DNA of 64,000 nt from a virus. The notes beneath the pieces were generated by a model. The model was not told the origin of the DNA. It saw nothing but the letters and a program-made list of their open reading frames with translations, and did not search any database. Location of the stretch: the IMG/VR virus record IMGVR_UViG_3300009169_000020, positions 1 to 64,000 of that record. One strand, written 5' to 3'. Of the stretch, positions 1-9,465 are shown piece after piece. How positions within the stretch are numbered: position 1 is the first letter of the stretch; each line of letters begins with the position of its first letter. The translations under genes were made by a program, and so were the position numbers.

Positions 1-332
1 CGTTTCAACAGGATAAGAATAGTATAGATTTTTTCTATTCTAATGGAGTTGATACTTCCCCATGTTCTATGGCAAGTGGACATGAACAAAAAATACTTGC
101 TATGTCATTTCGGATAGCACTAACATCATTAAATAATATTGGTTTAATGTTATTAGATGAAATAGATGATGCAGGTTCATCAGAAAGAGGATTACAACTT
201 TTTGAATCTTTACTAAGTAATGTAAAAGATACACAACTTTTTGTTATTACTCATAATGATGAAGTAAAAGAATTTTTAACTCAACAAAGAGGTAGTAACA
301 CTTTTAAAATAATAGAAGGAAAATTAGAATAA
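1..332 (+). CDS. SbcC/Rad50-like recombination ATPase, C-terminal end (partial)
   Basis: The reading frame is open from the left edge, so only about the last 109 residues are present. They carry the C-terminal half of an SMC/Rad50-type ABC ATPase: a signature-like motif (CSMASGHEQ), a Walker B strand ending LMLLDEID with the catalytic Glu, and the H-switch VITHNDE. In T4-type phages this is gp46, which with nuclease gp47 resects DNA ends for recombination-dependent replication. A gp47 partner would be expected to the left, outside the window. The family call is firm; the gp46 equivalence is inferred from context. Confidence 0.8.
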   Translation, partial: FQQDKNSIDFFYSNGVDTSPCSMASGHEQKILAMSFRIALTSLNNIGLMLLDEIDDAGSSERGLQLFESLLSNVKDTQLFVITHNDEVKEFLTQQRGSNTFKIIEGKLE

Positions 333-344
333 GGAGAAGTTAGC

Positions 345-512
345 ATGCAAGAAGAACACAGGTATTTTATAAGTTACTATATGGATAAGTCTTTTCACAA
401 TAAAGAAATAATTCATAAAACTATAGAAACAATAGAAGATATTAAACAAATAGAATTATCATTAAGTGAAAATAGTTGTAATGCAAAAATAGTATATTAT
501 AGAATGTTTTAA
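345..512 (+). CDS. small hypothetical protein (55 aa)
   Basis: ATG follows a good AAGGAG ribosome site, 12 nt after the preceding stop. The product is charged, begins MQEEHRYFISYYMDK and has no recognisable domain. Its spacing and orientation suggest co-transcription with the recombination gene before it. Confidence 0.55.
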   Translation: MQEEHRYFISYYMDKSFHNKEIIHKTIETIEDIKQIELSLSENSCNAKIVYYRMF

Positions 513-538
513 TATTAAAATACAAAAAAGAGGGGGTA

Positions 539-904
539 ATGGTGATATTAATTTATAATATTATATTTGATTGTTTTTTATATTTAAGTATATCTTTAGG
601 TTTTTTTAAACCTGAATATAGTTTTTTTTGTAATTTTATTATATATACTATAGTAATATTATCTTTTATCGGAATGATAACTATTTCCTTTGAGGATAAA
701 CAAAAAAATAATTATATAGAACATCTTGATATTAGAATATTTTTTTTATTATATGATTTTATTACTGATATACTATTTCTAAGCGGATTACTTTTGTTAC
801 AACTAAAATTTTGTTTTGCATTATATTTTATAATTTTTTTATTAAAAATTATAATTAAATATGAATATATTTCAAAAATAGAAAAAATAAAAAAGGAGAA
901 TTAA
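539..904 (+). CDS. integral membrane protein (121 aa)
   Basis: The protein is very rich in Phe, Ile and Leu, with about four hydrophobic segments (roughly residues 2-22, 29-50, 66-86 and 87-106) and a basic tail ending KIEKIKKEN. The run of Gs just before ATG serves as ribosome site. No family is recognised. A small phage membrane protein at this position could act in superinfection exclusion or membrane attachment, but nothing in the sequence decides this. Confidence 0.6.
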   Translation: MVILIYNIIFDCFLYLSISLGFFKPEYSFFCNFIIYTIVILSFIGMITISFEDKQKNNYIEHLDIRIFFLLYDFITDILFLSGLLLLQLKFCFALYFIIFLLKIIIKYEYISKIEKIKKEN

Positions 905-905
905 A

Positions 906-1958
906 GTGGTAAAACTTAAAAAACAACAATTAGCATTTATGGATGTATATCAATTATGGTCTAATAGAGATCAGGCTTTTCTATTTGAAGGTAATAAGGA
1001 GACTTGTAAAATTATAGTTTCTCAATCATCAGATAAAGGGATGTTAATAACTGAAATTGATTATATTGGAGTAGAAGAATTTAAATTTAATTTTGATACA
1101 GATACATTTGTAGCTCTAATTAAATCTTTAAAAGATGATACTGAAATTACAATTACAGAAAAGGGTATTGAATTTAGTGGTAGTAAATATGATATAAAAA
1201 ATTATGATATATTATTTGAAGATATAACTAATTTTCTTAATCAAGTAAAGGTAGAATCTGGTAATAAAATTAAATTAGCTGATATTGATAAATTTAATTA
1301 TGTAAAGAATAGTATTGGTGGAGAAGGTCTTAATACAGTATGTTATCAGAGTAAACATTTTGTAACTTCTGATAGAATCAATTATACATCTTTTGTAAAA
1401 ACTTCGTTTGATTATGAAAAAGATTTCTATTTTTCATCAGATTTATTTATATTATTTAATATCATGGGAATAAAAGATAAAGAAATAAATGTATATGATA
1501 ATTTCTATTCATGTAAAGTTAATAATACTTTCATACTTATAATGAATAAAAAATATATATTACCTAATATGTTTGATGAAAATGTAATTGGTATGTATAG
1601 TCATCCTTTTACATTTGAAGTAAGTAAACAAGAAATTCAAACAATTCTTAATCGTATGTCAATAGTAGCAAAAAATAATAAAGAATCAAGAATATACCTT
1701 GAACTTAAAGAAGGAAAATTGATCATACAGAATATAGATAGTCAATTTGCTTCTGAAAATATATCAGCAACATTTACACCTGAGATAGAAAATGTTAAAA
1801 TACCAATTTCAGTAAATTATCTTTTAAAAATAATAAGTCAATTCACAGGTAATTTAATTAGATTTTCTTGTACAAATAATTCAGATGATTTTGTAGCAAT
1901 GAAAATAGAAGATGAAACAAGTTTTAATTATTATGCTCTAAATCTATTGGAGGGATAA
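906..1958 (+). CDS. DNA polymerase sliding clamp, DnaN-like (350 aa)
   Basis: GTG start right after the preceding stop, with an AAAAGGAG ribosome site. Length matches a three-domain bacterial beta clamp (~366 aa) rather than T4 gp45 (228 aa). The last ~120 residues follow the DnaN domain-3 pattern: an EIQTILNRMSIVAKN helix, LELKEGKLIIQN strands, then a VNYLLKIISQF helix. The middle and N-terminal thirds repeat the same strand-helix style. It would tether the family A polymerase encoded at 20.3-24.6 kb. In T4 the clamp also activates late transcription, which may matter given the late promoters seen here. Confidence 0.75.
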   Translation: MVKLKKQQLAFMDVYQLWSNRDQAFLFEGNKETCKIIVSQSSDKGMLITEIDYIGVEEFKFNFDTDTFVALIKSLKDDTEITITEKGIEFSGSKYDIKNYDILFEDITNFLNQVKVESGNKIKLADIDKFNYVKNSIGGEGLNTVCYQSKHFVTSDRINYTSFVKTSFDYEKDFYFSSDLFILFNIMGIKDKEINVYDNFYSCKVNNTFILIMNKKYILPNMFDENVIGMYSHPFTFEVSKQEIQTILNRMSIVAKNNKESRIYLELKEGKLIIQNIDSQFASENISATFTPEIENVKIPISVNYLLKIISQFTGNLIRFSCTNNSDDFVAMKIEDETSFNYYALNLLEG

Positions 1959-1985
1959 TAATATTAAAAATAAGGAGAAAGTAAT

Positions 1986-2831
1986 ATGAAAGTTAATAAG
2001 TGGTTAGAAAATCCTGAGTTTATAGATAAAATAGCATTTAGGGATAAATACTACCTAGAAACGCTATTATTTAAAATATCAGCATTTATAAAAAATGCAC
2101 CTGTTCCTATTCTAAGTAGTTTTGATAATTCTCATGGATCAATTTATCTTACAATAGGAGATCATAAACAATTTTTTCAATTAAATACTGATATAGCATA
2201 TTATGATATGATTACACTTATGAAACATTGGTGTATACAATTCTTTCCTCAATATGAAATAGAAGTAGAAAAACAAGTGGAATATACCGACGAAGAAATT
2301 CTAAAAGATCTTGTTGGTATTCAAAAAATGAATCTCAATGATGCTATACTTGAAAGAAAAACTGTTAAATATCTTGAAAAAGGTATTATTGAAAAAGTAT
2401 TCTTTGGAGATAATGAAAATAGAGATAAATTTGTACTTGATATAAATGGAGAAAAACAATTACGTTTAACAGGTGATATTGTTAAAGGTATTATAATGCC
2501 TATCTCAGAATTTATGGGAGGGATTAGAAAATTCTCAGAAGAAAAAGATAAATATACTCAACAAGATGTTAAAGATTATATTGAACTTAATTCCAAATTT
2601 ATAAAAAATCTAAAAGAAGAAAATGAAATCCTTATAAATTATAGTGGAAGACAAATGATGAATTTTCTTCATATAAATTTCCAAGATCTATATCCTAAAG
2701 GAGAAGAAATTATTCAATTAGAGGATTTTGTTTTTACTTGGGGTAAATTTAAACTTCTCTTCAATAGCAAAATACTTATTCAAGATTTTATGAATGGATA
2801 TCATAAACTAATTGCTAAAAAATATTTATAA
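1986..2831 (+). CDS. hypothetical protein (281 aa) downstream of the clamp
   Basis: Clear AAGGAG ribosome site 6 nt before ATG. It is a soluble mixed alpha/beta protein without a motif I can name: an N-terminal half with SSFDNSHGSIYL, then a helical section (residues ~110-230) rich in Glu and Lys. Its place between clamp and helicase genes suggests a replication or recombination role, possibly clamp handling, but there is no sequence proof and no Walker motif. Confidence 0.6.
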   Translation: MKVNKWLENPEFIDKIAFRDKYYLETLLFKISAFIKNAPVPILSSFDNSHGSIYLTIGDHKQFFQLNTDIAYYDMITLMKHWCIQFFPQYEIEVEKQVEYTDEEILKDLVGIQKMNLNDAILERKTVKYLEKGIIEKVFFGDNENRDKFVLDINGEKQLRLTGDIVKGIIMPISEFMGGIRKFSEEKDKYTQQDVKDYIELNSKFIKNLKEENEILINYSGRQMMNFLHINFQDLYPKGEEIIQLEDFVFTWGKFKLLFNSKILIQDFMNGYHKLIAKKYL

Positions 2832-2843
2832 GGGGTAGTCTTC

Positions 2844-3143
2844 ATGAAATTGAATGTAGAAGATCTTCCTATATGTGAAGAGGTAATTACTGGACATTTC
2901 TACTATAATAAAGAGGGTGATAAAATTGAAAAAGGGGATGTAATACAAATTATTGCCCCTAAATCAAAATTCCATAAATGGATATGTATATTTGACTATA
3001 TTAATGATAATTCTATACATTTTATGTATAATTCAGGTGGGATAGGTCTATTTCGTAATTATATATGGCCAGGATATGAATATTTAACTTGGGATGATTT
3101 TAGAATCGTTAAATTAAATTCTTTAGAAGAAGCTGAAAAATAG
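2844..3143 (+). CDS. hypothetical protein (99 aa)
   Basis: Preceded by GGGGTAG, 12 nt after the previous stop. A small beta-rich protein with aromatic clusters (IWPGYEYLTWDDF) and a stretch reading KIEKGDVIQIIAPK, suggestive of a KOW/SH3-like barrel. No function assigned. It lies in the same operon as the clamp and helicase. Confidence 0.55.
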   Translation: MKLNVEDLPICEEVITGHFYYNKEGDKIEKGDVIQIIAPKSKFHKWICIFDYINDNSIHFMYNSGGIGLFRNYIWPGYEYLTWDDFRIVKLNSLEEAEK

Positions 3144-3166
3144 AAAATATTCACAAGGATAAATAA

Positions 3167-5014
3167 TTGTATATAATATCATTTGAAGATAATCAATTTC
3201 TTATTGAACTAAAATTCTCAGAAATGGTGGATAGAGAAGAGTATACATCTGAAACTGATTATCTAAAATTTCATTATATTAGTTTTAATCATGAAAAAAA
3301 GAAATGGGTTGTTCCATCTAATAGAATACAAGAAATAATTCTTTGGATGGAAAAAAATTTTAAAGAATATGAGATAAATGATGCATGTGCTAATCAGTTT
3401 CTTATATTACAAAATCAATATACTAGAGAAGTTGAATTTTTTAGAAATAGAAAATTTGATAATAGTATTTTAAACGAAGACATAAAACTTAAAAATTTTC
3501 AAGAAATTGGAATAAATTGGAGACTTCAAAGATCAAAATACCTAGATGCGTTTGATACAGGTACTGGTAAAACAATTTCTAATATTTGTGTATTTTCTTA
3601 TCTCTATAAAAATGATTTAATAGATGGTATTATTATTTTAGTTCCAATAGGTCTTTCTTATAATTGGCAAGAAGAAATACTTGATAAAGTAAATGTATTT
3701 ACCAAGGATGATATACAAATAATTGATAATGAACTAAAAATTCAATTATTTGGAAAATTTAAAGATAAAAAAATACTTATAATAAGACATGATCTATATG
3801 CAGATTGTATAGCTTCTTATAGAAAAGATTATAAATCAAGAAAATCACTTAAAGATCTAAAATGGAAAACTGCTGATTATGCAGATATAAAAAAAGGATG
3901 GGATAAGAAAAGTCTTTTTCTTTGTATAGACGAATGTGATACAATTAAGCATACTGATTCTATAAAAACTAAAGCTGTATTTTCTACAAAAAAATATTTT
4001 GATTATTTAGCTTTACTTAGTGCAACACCTTGGATTAATGGTATTGAAGATAGTTATTCACCCTTAACTCTTATAGATCATTCAATAATTCCAATGGAAG
4101 AAAATGCTTTTAAACTTTGGATATCTACCTCTATAGGAAATAAATGGGATAGATATGCTATAAATAATTATAATACAGAAAATGTACAAAAGTTAATGCA
4201 ATCTTATCAACATGTATTTATTCAAGTATTAAAAGAAAATTTAGAAGAAATAAAAACTATAAAAATATATAAAGATATTAAATGTCAAGTACTTCCAGAA
4301 CAAATGATTCTATATCAAAAAATTACAGAACAAGTTATACATATATTACAAGAAGAATATGATCAAATAAGTTGGAAGTTATTAAATGAGAAACTTCATC
4401 TAATTTTAGAATGTTTTGATAATCCCCTCTTATTAAAGAAAAGAAAATATAGTGATCCTACTATACATAATATACTTGATAATTGGAAAATAGAAAACGA
4501 TTCAAAATTTATTTATACTAAAAACAGACTCGAATATTTAATAGATACTTGTGGAAAGAAAGTGGTCTTGTATGACATACATCCTCAGACGATTGAATTA
4601 CTTGCGGATAAATTTAAAAAATATAAGCCCTTAGTTATTCATGGACAGTTAAAAATTTCTGATAAAGAAAAAGATAGAAAAGAAAAAGAAGACTTATTTA
4701 ATCATGGAAAAGAAAATAAACTTATGATACTATCCGCTTTTACAAGTAGTAGAGGAATAAATCTTCAATATGGATCAAGTAATATTATATGCTATACTAT
4801 TCCATTTGATGCAACAGTAGTCAAACAGCTTTCAGAAAGAACCGATAGGGTAAATTCAGTTAATAATAGTACTATTGAATATCTATACTATCCTCATACG
4901 ATAGATGGATATCGTTATAATAAAGTTATAAGAAGAATGGAATTCAATAGGAATATGGACACAGTACTTTCTCAAACTGATCTAAACAAATTACTTAACG
5001 GAGAAAATTATTGA
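3167..5014 (+). CDS. SNF2-type superfamily 2 helicase/translocase (615 aa)
   Basis: TTG start after AAGGAT. Helicase motifs appear in order: Q/I region near residue 118, Walker A TGTGKT (131-136), motif II DECD, motif III LSATPW, then the second RecA fold with VVLYDIHPQT, VIHGQLK, a motif V region with SSRGINLQYGS and motif VI QLSERTDRVN. The QxxxRxxR motif VI and the spacing resemble SNF2/UvsW-type DNA translocases, which remodel forks or recombination intermediates using ATP. DECD instead of DEAH is tolerated in this superfamily. The stop overlaps the TTG of the next small gene. Confidence 0.85.
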   Translation: MYIISFEDNQFLIELKFSEMVDREEYTSETDYLKFHYISFNHEKKKWVVPSNRIQEIILWMEKNFKEYEINDACANQFLILQNQYTREVEFFRNRKFDNSILNEDIKLKNFQEIGINWRLQRSKYLDAFDTGTGKTISNICVFSYLYKNDLIDGIIILVPIGLSYNWQEEILDKVNVFTKDDIQIIDNELKIQLFGKFKDKKILIIRHDLYADCIASYRKDYKSRKSLKDLKWKTADYADIKKGWDKKSLFLCIDECDTIKHTDSIKTKAVFSTKKYFDYLALLSATPWINGIEDSYSPLTLIDHSIIPMEENAFKLWISTSIGNKWDRYAINNYNTENVQKLMQSYQHVFIQVLKENLEEIKTIKIYKDIKCQVLPEQMILYQKITEQVIHILQEEYDQISWKLLNEKLHLILECFDNPLLLKKRKYSDPTIHNILDNWKIENDSKFIYTKNRLEYLIDTCGKKVVLYDIHPQTIELLADKFKKYKPLVIHGQLKISDKEKDRKEKEDLFNHGKENKLMILSAFTSSRGINLQYGSSNIICYTIPFDATVVKQLSERTDRVNSVNNSTIEYLYYPHTIDGYRYNKVIRRMEFNRNMDTVLSQTDLNKLLNGENY

Positions 5015-5100
5015 AAATGAATAAAGATATATTTTATATAATTTTGATTTATTTACTTTTAGCTCTTATAAGTAATATTCTCATTTATAATATACTTTAA
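5011..5100 (+). CDS. single-span membrane micropeptide (29 aa)
   Basis: TTG overlaps the helicase stop (TTGA) with GGAG 7 nt upstream; an in-frame ATG at 5017 is the alternative start. After KMNKD the product is a single hydrophobic helix (about residues 8-29). Spacing suggests translational coupling to the helicase. Too short for any family assignment. Confidence 0.45.
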   Translation: MKMNKDIFYIILIYLLLALISNILIYNIL

Positions 5101-5132
5101 AAAAAAATAATAGAAAAGGTCAGGTAAACAAC

Positions 5133-5384
5133 ATGAAAATTTTTTATATGAATTTTAAGAACAGTGACTTTTATTATTATGTAAAAGTTTCTTTTCTATG
5201 CACTATTAGTCTTTTAAGTAGTGTCTTTCTTATTGTTCTATTTATTAAATATATTATTCCTTATATAGGAAAATTTTTAAATTTATGTCTATATAATCAT
5301 CCTTTAATCACTATGGGAATATTAACATTTTTTATTGTATGGTTAGTATTTTTTGTACTTATATTCGCAATTAGTAAGTCATGA
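5133..5384 (+). CDS. two-span membrane protein (83 aa)
   Basis: An AGGTCAGGT ribosome region precedes ATG. Two strong hydrophobic helices lie at about residues 17-42 and 56-80, with a short polar N-terminus. No family recognised. It sits with the preceding micropeptide between helicase and ATPase genes. Confidence 0.5.
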   Translation: MKIFYMNFKNSDFYYYVKVSFLCTISLLSSVFLIVLFIKYIIPYIGKFLNLCLYNHPLITMGILTFFIVWLVFFVLIFAISKS

Positions 5385-5410
5385 ATTATTTTTATTTCTT
5401 CTTTTTGGAA

Positions 5411-5422
5411 TACTAATATAAT
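5411..5422 (+). promoter_or_regulatory. possible promoter, TACTAATATAAT
   Basis: This matches the first ten bases of the late-promoter repeat found before structural genes, and runs into TATAATATTATA, which also resembles the other promoter class. It lies 45 nt upstream of the AAA+ ATPase start. Assignment to one class is uncertain. Confidence 0.35.
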
Positions 5423-5466
5423 ATTATACAACCTATCATTTTACAACTAAGAGGATAAATCATTAT

Positions 5467-6885
5467 ATGGCATTATATGAATCAGTATTTATACAAGAAG
5501 CAGCTTTTGCTAATAATCAAATATTAAGAGCTGTTAAATTAACAAATAAATTAGTTTCAAGAAGAATAGGTGTAAAATTATATTCATCAGATATACCAGT
5601 TGAATTTATAACCTCTAATGGAAAATTCGCTGGATTAGATGTTCTTATACCTGGATTTAAAAGATTAAGATATAATTGGAGATTAGGTAAATCTTCTGAA
5701 ATAGTTAGTATAGATTTCTGGTTGAAAAAGAAAAAGGGATTAGTTTCTCCTGATTATACAATTGATGTAGAAGGAATTTCTGCACCTAAATTAGTTGATA
5801 TTATTGCTAAAATACTTAAAGGTAATATTCAACCAGAATTTCAAATTATAGAAGAATCTATTAAAGATAAACAACAAGAAGATATTACCCCTCAGGCTGG
5901 AAAACGAGTTACTGATGCAATAGGTGCGTGGGCAAGAACACAGGATATATCAGATGAAAGATTAGAGAATACAAGAATTTCTGTTTTATGGCGGGATTTT
6001 CAATTCTGGTTTAATGAAACTGCCTCAGAAGAATTTAGTAATATGTCTGAATTAACCTTTAGAAATTATATATTAAAATTTTTACAAGAAAAAGGATTAA
6101 ATAATAAATTTGTACGTTCTATAAAAGTACGAAATGGTAACAAAGAAAAAATTATAAATACTGATGATGCTTCAGAAGCATCTTATCAAAGCATTGAACA
6201 TTTAAAGTTGAGTTTAAATGATAAAATAGATTTTATGAAACAAAATATAATTTCTGTTTTAAGAGGCTACACTAATGCTACGGTAATTTGCGGAAAAAGT
6301 GGTATAGGGAAAACCACAATTACAAATCAATTAGCTAAAGAAGAAGGTGTTAAGGTTGTAAATATAAATGGAGCTATTAGAAATCTAAAAGTTTTATATG
6401 GATTATTTTATAATAATAATGACCCAAAAACAGTTATAATTTTTGACGATGTCGAAGATCTATTCAAACCAAATTTTATGCCAGTAATAAATGCTGCACT
6501 TGATGATCACAATCCAAGAATAATAAGCTTTCCTATGGAAGTTGGAAAAGAAGTTAAGAAGTTTAAACCTGAAATTGCTTTTACGGGGAAAATAATAATT
6601 TTGACCAACCTACCAAAAGTAAAACTTCCTAGGGCTATGTTTTCAAGGACAGTACCTGTTGAAGTTACTTCTTCAGAAAAAGAAATGCTAGATCAATTAA
6701 GAGTAACCTTAAATGGAATTATGCCCGAAATTGATTTGAAATATAAAGAGGAAGTTTTAGAGTTTCTTGAAAAACTTGGTAAAAATTTAGCTAATATAGA
6801 TTATAGGGTTTTTAAACGAGCATTAATTTTCCGGATGACTTTTTCACCATCGTGGAAAAAATATGTTTATGCAATGGTATCTTAA
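5467..6885 (+). CDS. AAA+ ATPase (472 aa)
   Basis: The N-terminal ~200 residues are an unrecognised region (MALYESVFIQEAAFANNQ). A P-loop ATPase domain follows: Walker A GKSGIGKTT near residue 278, Walker B VIIFDDVED, sensor-1 IILTNLP, and a possible sensor-2/arginine-finger region FSRTVPV. The phage AAA+ families nearby act in helicase loading, DNA partition or virion assembly; the sequence does not tell which. A stem-loop with a T-rich tail follows the stop. Confidence 0.7.
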   Translation: MALYESVFIQEAAFANNQILRAVKLTNKLVSRRIGVKLYSSDIPVEFITSNGKFAGLDVLIPGFKRLRYNWRLGKSSEIVSIDFWLKKKKGLVSPDYTIDVEGISAPKLVDIIAKILKGNIQPEFQIIEESIKDKQQEDITPQAGKRVTDAIGAWARTQDISDERLENTRISVLWRDFQFWFNETASEEFSNMSELTFRNYILKFLQEKGLNNKFVRSIKVRNGNKEKIINTDDASEASYQSIEHLKLSLNDKIDFMKQNIISVLRGYTNATVICGKSGIGKTTITNQLAKEEGVKVVNINGAIRNLKVLYGLFYNNNDPKTVIIFDDVEDLFKPNFMPVINAALDDHNPRIISFPMEVGKEVKKFKPEIAFTGKIIILTNLPKVKLPRAMFSRTVPVEVTSSEKEMLDQLRVTLNGIMPEIDLKYKEEVLEFLEKLGKNLANIDYRVFKRALIFRMTFSPSWKKYVYAMVS

Positions 6886-6900
6886 ATAGATAAGTTACTA

Positions 6901-6945
6901 ATTAAATAGTTGAGAAGATAACGCTTTTCAACTATTAAATATTTT
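6901..6945 (+). terminator. rho-independent-type terminator
   Basis: Two 17-nt arms (6901-6917 and 6924-6940) pair with one mismatch and one G-U around the loop ATAACG, followed by ATTTTT. It lies between the ATPase stop and the ribosome site of the DHH gene. Confidence 0.65.
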
Positions 6946-6959
6946 TAGGAGTATCATGT

Positions 6960-7937
6960 TTGAGTTTATTAGAAAGCTTCAAAGATAAAAATGTATTACA
7001 AATAAGTCACCAAGATCTGGATGGTATTGGGAGTATAATAATTGGTAAATATTATATAGAGCCCATAGTAAAAGAATTTAATTTATTTTCAGGGGATTAT
7101 ACTGATATAGAATCTTTTGATTTAGATTTAGTAAACGAAATAGATGTAATTTGTTTCACTGATATTACCCCTACAGTTAATCTTTATAATATACTTATAA
7201 AAATGAATAAGATAGTAAAAGTATTTGATCATCATCAATCTGCATATACAACTTTAATGAATATAATTCCTAAAGAAGATTATTATTATAGTACTGAAAA
7301 ATGTGGAACTAAAATATTTTTTGATGAATTAACTAGGGGTATTAGAGCTTCTAAATGTGTATGGCAATTTGTAGAACTTTGTAATACTTATGATCTTTGG
7401 ATGGAGTCATCAGCTTTATGGAAAGATGGTAAAGCTCTTCATAATATTTTATGGGGAAGTATGGATTGGGGATCCACTAATAATTTAATAAAATATGATA
7501 AATTTATTCAAAATCAAATGGAAAAATTTCAAAAAGGAAAAAATTATTATTTTACTCAATATGAAGACAGATTAGCAAAATCTGCTTTAGAAAAAGAAAA
7601 AGAAAATCTTTTATTCGCTAAAAAAAATATACAATTTAGAAAAGATAATGAAGGGAATGAATATGCATATTTTGAGTGTACATCTAAAATATCTATTATA
7701 GCAAATTTACTTCTTAAAGAATACCCTAAACTAGATTATATTTGTGCTCACTCAACTTATAAAGATAAATTAGGTATATTTGAACCATCATTATCTTTAC
7801 GCTCATTAGGAGGAACTGATGTTTCTATTATAGCTAGTCTATATGATTCTGGAGGACATAAACAAGCAGCGGGAATATCATTTAAAGACTATGATTTATT
7901 CTTAAAATTTCGTAATGGGGAATGTCATTTAATATAA
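6960..7937 (+). CDS. DHH-family phosphoesterase (325 aa)
   Basis: TTG start with AGGAG 8 nt upstream; a nearby ATG at 6956 opens only an 11-codon frame. Metal-binding motifs of the DHH superfamily are present: HQDLDGIGS near residue 17, FTDITP, the DHH triad in VFDHHQS, and a C-terminal DHHA1-type GGHKQAAGISF. The family includes RecJ exonuclease and NrnA oligoribonucleases/phosphatases; at 325 residues with DHHA1 it is closer to NrnA. A likely role is clearing short oligonucleotides during host nucleic-acid turnover. Confidence 0.85.
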   Translation: MSLLESFKDKNVLQISHQDLDGIGSIIIGKYYIEPIVKEFNLFSGDYTDIESFDLDLVNEIDVICFTDITPTVNLYNILIKMNKIVKVFDHHQSAYTTLMNIIPKEDYYYSTEKCGTKIFFDELTRGIRASKCVWQFVELCNTYDLWMESSALWKDGKALHNILWGSMDWGSTNNLIKYDKFIQNQMEKFQKGKNYYFTQYEDRLAKSALEKEKENLLFAKKNIQFRKDNEGNEYAYFECTSKISIIANLLLKEYPKLDYICAHSTYKDKLGIFEPSLSLRSLGGTDVSIIASLYDSGGHKQAAGISFKDYDLFLKFRNGECHLI

Positions 7938-7944
7938 AAAAAGA

Positions 7945-7977
7945 TTGCACTTTTTAAGATTTTTTAATTATATTATA
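7945..7977 (+). promoter_or_regulatory. promoter, TTGCAC-N20-TATTATA class
   Basis: TTGCAC (7945-7950), a 20-nt T-rich spacer ending TTTAATTA, then TATTATA (7971-7977). The same layout recurs at six other gene starts in the window. It precedes the YopX gene. Confidence 0.7.
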
Positions 7978-7993
7978 CATAAGGAGAAATACA

Positions 7994-8434
7994 ATGGTAA
8001 AGGATATAGAATTTATTGCCTGGATTGATGATAAAAATTGTTTTGCAGATAAAATTATGATAACTGAAACTGGTTCATGGATTGCCGAAATTAAAAACAT
8101 GGGTGGTTTTAGCGAAAAAGACAATGGTATATTACTTCAATATACTATGGAAAAGGATATAGAAGATAATAAAATTTATGATGGTGATTTATTAGAAATT
8201 ATTTATTATGAAAGAAAGGGTAATGAGAATCGTGATATACGTATTGTAACAAATATTGTTACAGTATATTGGGGAGAATATAGTGATGGGGAATATGTTG
8301 ATCGTATAAAATGTTGGATGGTAAGATATGAAAATTCAATTATGACGTATCCATTAAGTGAATTGTGTGTAATTCCTACATTTGATAAATATTTTTATGT
8401 TGTAAAAAGATTAAAATCATCATATGAAAAATAA
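7994..8434 (+). CDS. YopX family protein (146 aa)
   Basis: Follows the conserved promoter and an AAGGAG site. It shows the YopX pattern: an N-terminal FIAWIDDKN strand, then ILLQYTMEKDIEDNKIYDGD, close to the family hallmark QYTGLKDKNGKEIYEGD, then beta strands. YopX proteins are common in phages and their function is unknown. Confidence 0.75.
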   Translation: MVKDIEFIAWIDDKNCFADKIMITETGSWIAEIKNMGGFSEKDNGILLQYTMEKDIEDNKIYDGDLLEIIYYERKGNENRDIRIVTNIVTVYWGEYSDGEYVDRIKCWMVRYENSIMTYPLSELCVIPTFDKYFYVVKRLKSSYEK

Positions 8435-8449
8435 ATTAAGGAAAAATAA

Positions 8450-8887
8450 ATGGAAGAAAGATTTTTAGGTAGGATTATTAAGTATGATCCTATTACTCAA
8501 ATACTTGTATTAAAATGTGATTTTATTGATCCTGATAAACAAAAAATACTAGAAAATATACAACAAGATAAAAATTCATTTTCTTTTTGTTTTAAAAAAC
8601 CTTATAGAAAAGAAAAAACATATGAACAATTAAAAAAATATTATAAAACATTAAGTACAATACTAATTAAATTAGAGATATTTCCAGAAAGTGATGTAGT
8701 AAAATCCTTTGATGAATCCATAAAACAAACAGCACTTTCTTGTGCAGAAATGGTAATATATGATAAAACTATTCCATTAGTTCCATCCAAAGCAAATATG
8801 TCTATTGATGAGCTTAGCTACTTGATTCAATTTTTATATAATACGTATGGAGAATTACTTAATGAAGAAGAAAATAATTATGCTTGA
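8450..8887 (+). CDS. possible NinB-like recombination protein (145 aa)
   Basis: The C-terminal segment, VPSKANMSIDELSYLIQFL preceded by a helical EQLKKYYKTLSTI region, resembles the layout of lambda NinB/Orf, where a PSTxxLxxxEM motif precedes a last helix. NinB binds single-stranded DNA and helps load recombinases. The match is by eye and only over the second half, so a generic hypothetical remains possible. Confidence 0.35.
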   Translation: MEERFLGRIIKYDPITQILVLKCDFIDPDKQKILENIQQDKNSFSFCFKKPYRKEKTYEQLKKYYKTLSTILIKLEIFPESDVVKSFDESIKQTALSCAEMVIYDKTIPLVPSKANMSIDELSYLIQFLYNTYGELLNEEENNYA

Positions 8888-9464
8888 AGATGAAGATGAA
8901 GATGAAGATATTGAAGATGATATAATAGAAAATAATAAAATAGTAATGAAAAAATCTATAGTTTTAAATGAATATCACATAAACTTGGATCAAGATATAT
9001 CTTCCCCCGAAATATATAGAAATGTTTTTAATACATTAAGAAATGCTATAGAAGGCGAGGTGATATATTTAAATATAAATTCCTTTGGTGGGTACATTCA
9101 CAGCATGATCCATTTTGTGGATTGTCTTTTAACTACAAAGGCTAAAACTGTTGCAAATATTTATACAGCCTACTCAGCAGCAGCAGTAATTGCTTTAAGT
9201 TGTGATATTTTAATATTTAAACCCTTTAGTAGTTTGATGGTACATTCACTCAGTACTTCAACATTCGGAAAAATTGGGGATGTTCATGGGTATACCACGT
9301 TTGCAAGTAAACAAGATAAAGAAATAGCTAATATAGTTTATACCGGATTTCTAACAAAAGAAGAAATAAAAGCTGTTGCAAAAGGAAAGGATATGTGGAT
9401 GGATAGGGAGGAGTGTATTAGAAGACTAAAAAATTGGAAAAGTTTAAAAAGTAGGTGTTTATAA
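8880..9464 (+). CDS. ClpP/S49-type serine protease (about 194 aa)
   Basis: Features of the ClpP/crotonase fold: NINSFGGYIHSM (oxyanion strand, NSPGG-like), the nucleophile region TAYSAAAVIALSCD, LMVHS with the likely catalytic His, and a C-terminal KDMWMDREECIRR matching the Asp-bearing helix. I place the start at ATG 8880, overlapping the upstream stop and preceded by GAAGAAG; ATGs at 8847 and 8862 are alternatives. The N-terminus is an acidic tract coded by GATGAA repeats. A phage ClpP-like protease could process virion proteins or act on host proteins; its distance from head genes leaves this open. Confidence 0.7.
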   Translation: MLEDEDEDEDIEDDIIENNKIVMKKSIVLNEYHINLDQDISSPEIYRNVFNTLRNAIEGEVIYLNINSFGGYIHSMIHFVDCLLTTKAKTVANIYTAYSAAAVIALSCDILIFKPFSSLMVHSLSTSTFGKIGDVHGYTTFASKQDKEIANIVYTGFLTKEEIKAVAKGKDMWMDREECIRRLKNWKSLKSRCL

Positions 9465-9465
9465 T

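Noticed and set aside
8880-8925. GATGAA tandem repeat as a regulatory repeat
   Set aside because: It codes an acidic tract in frame with the protease; simple sequence in an AT-rich genome explains it.
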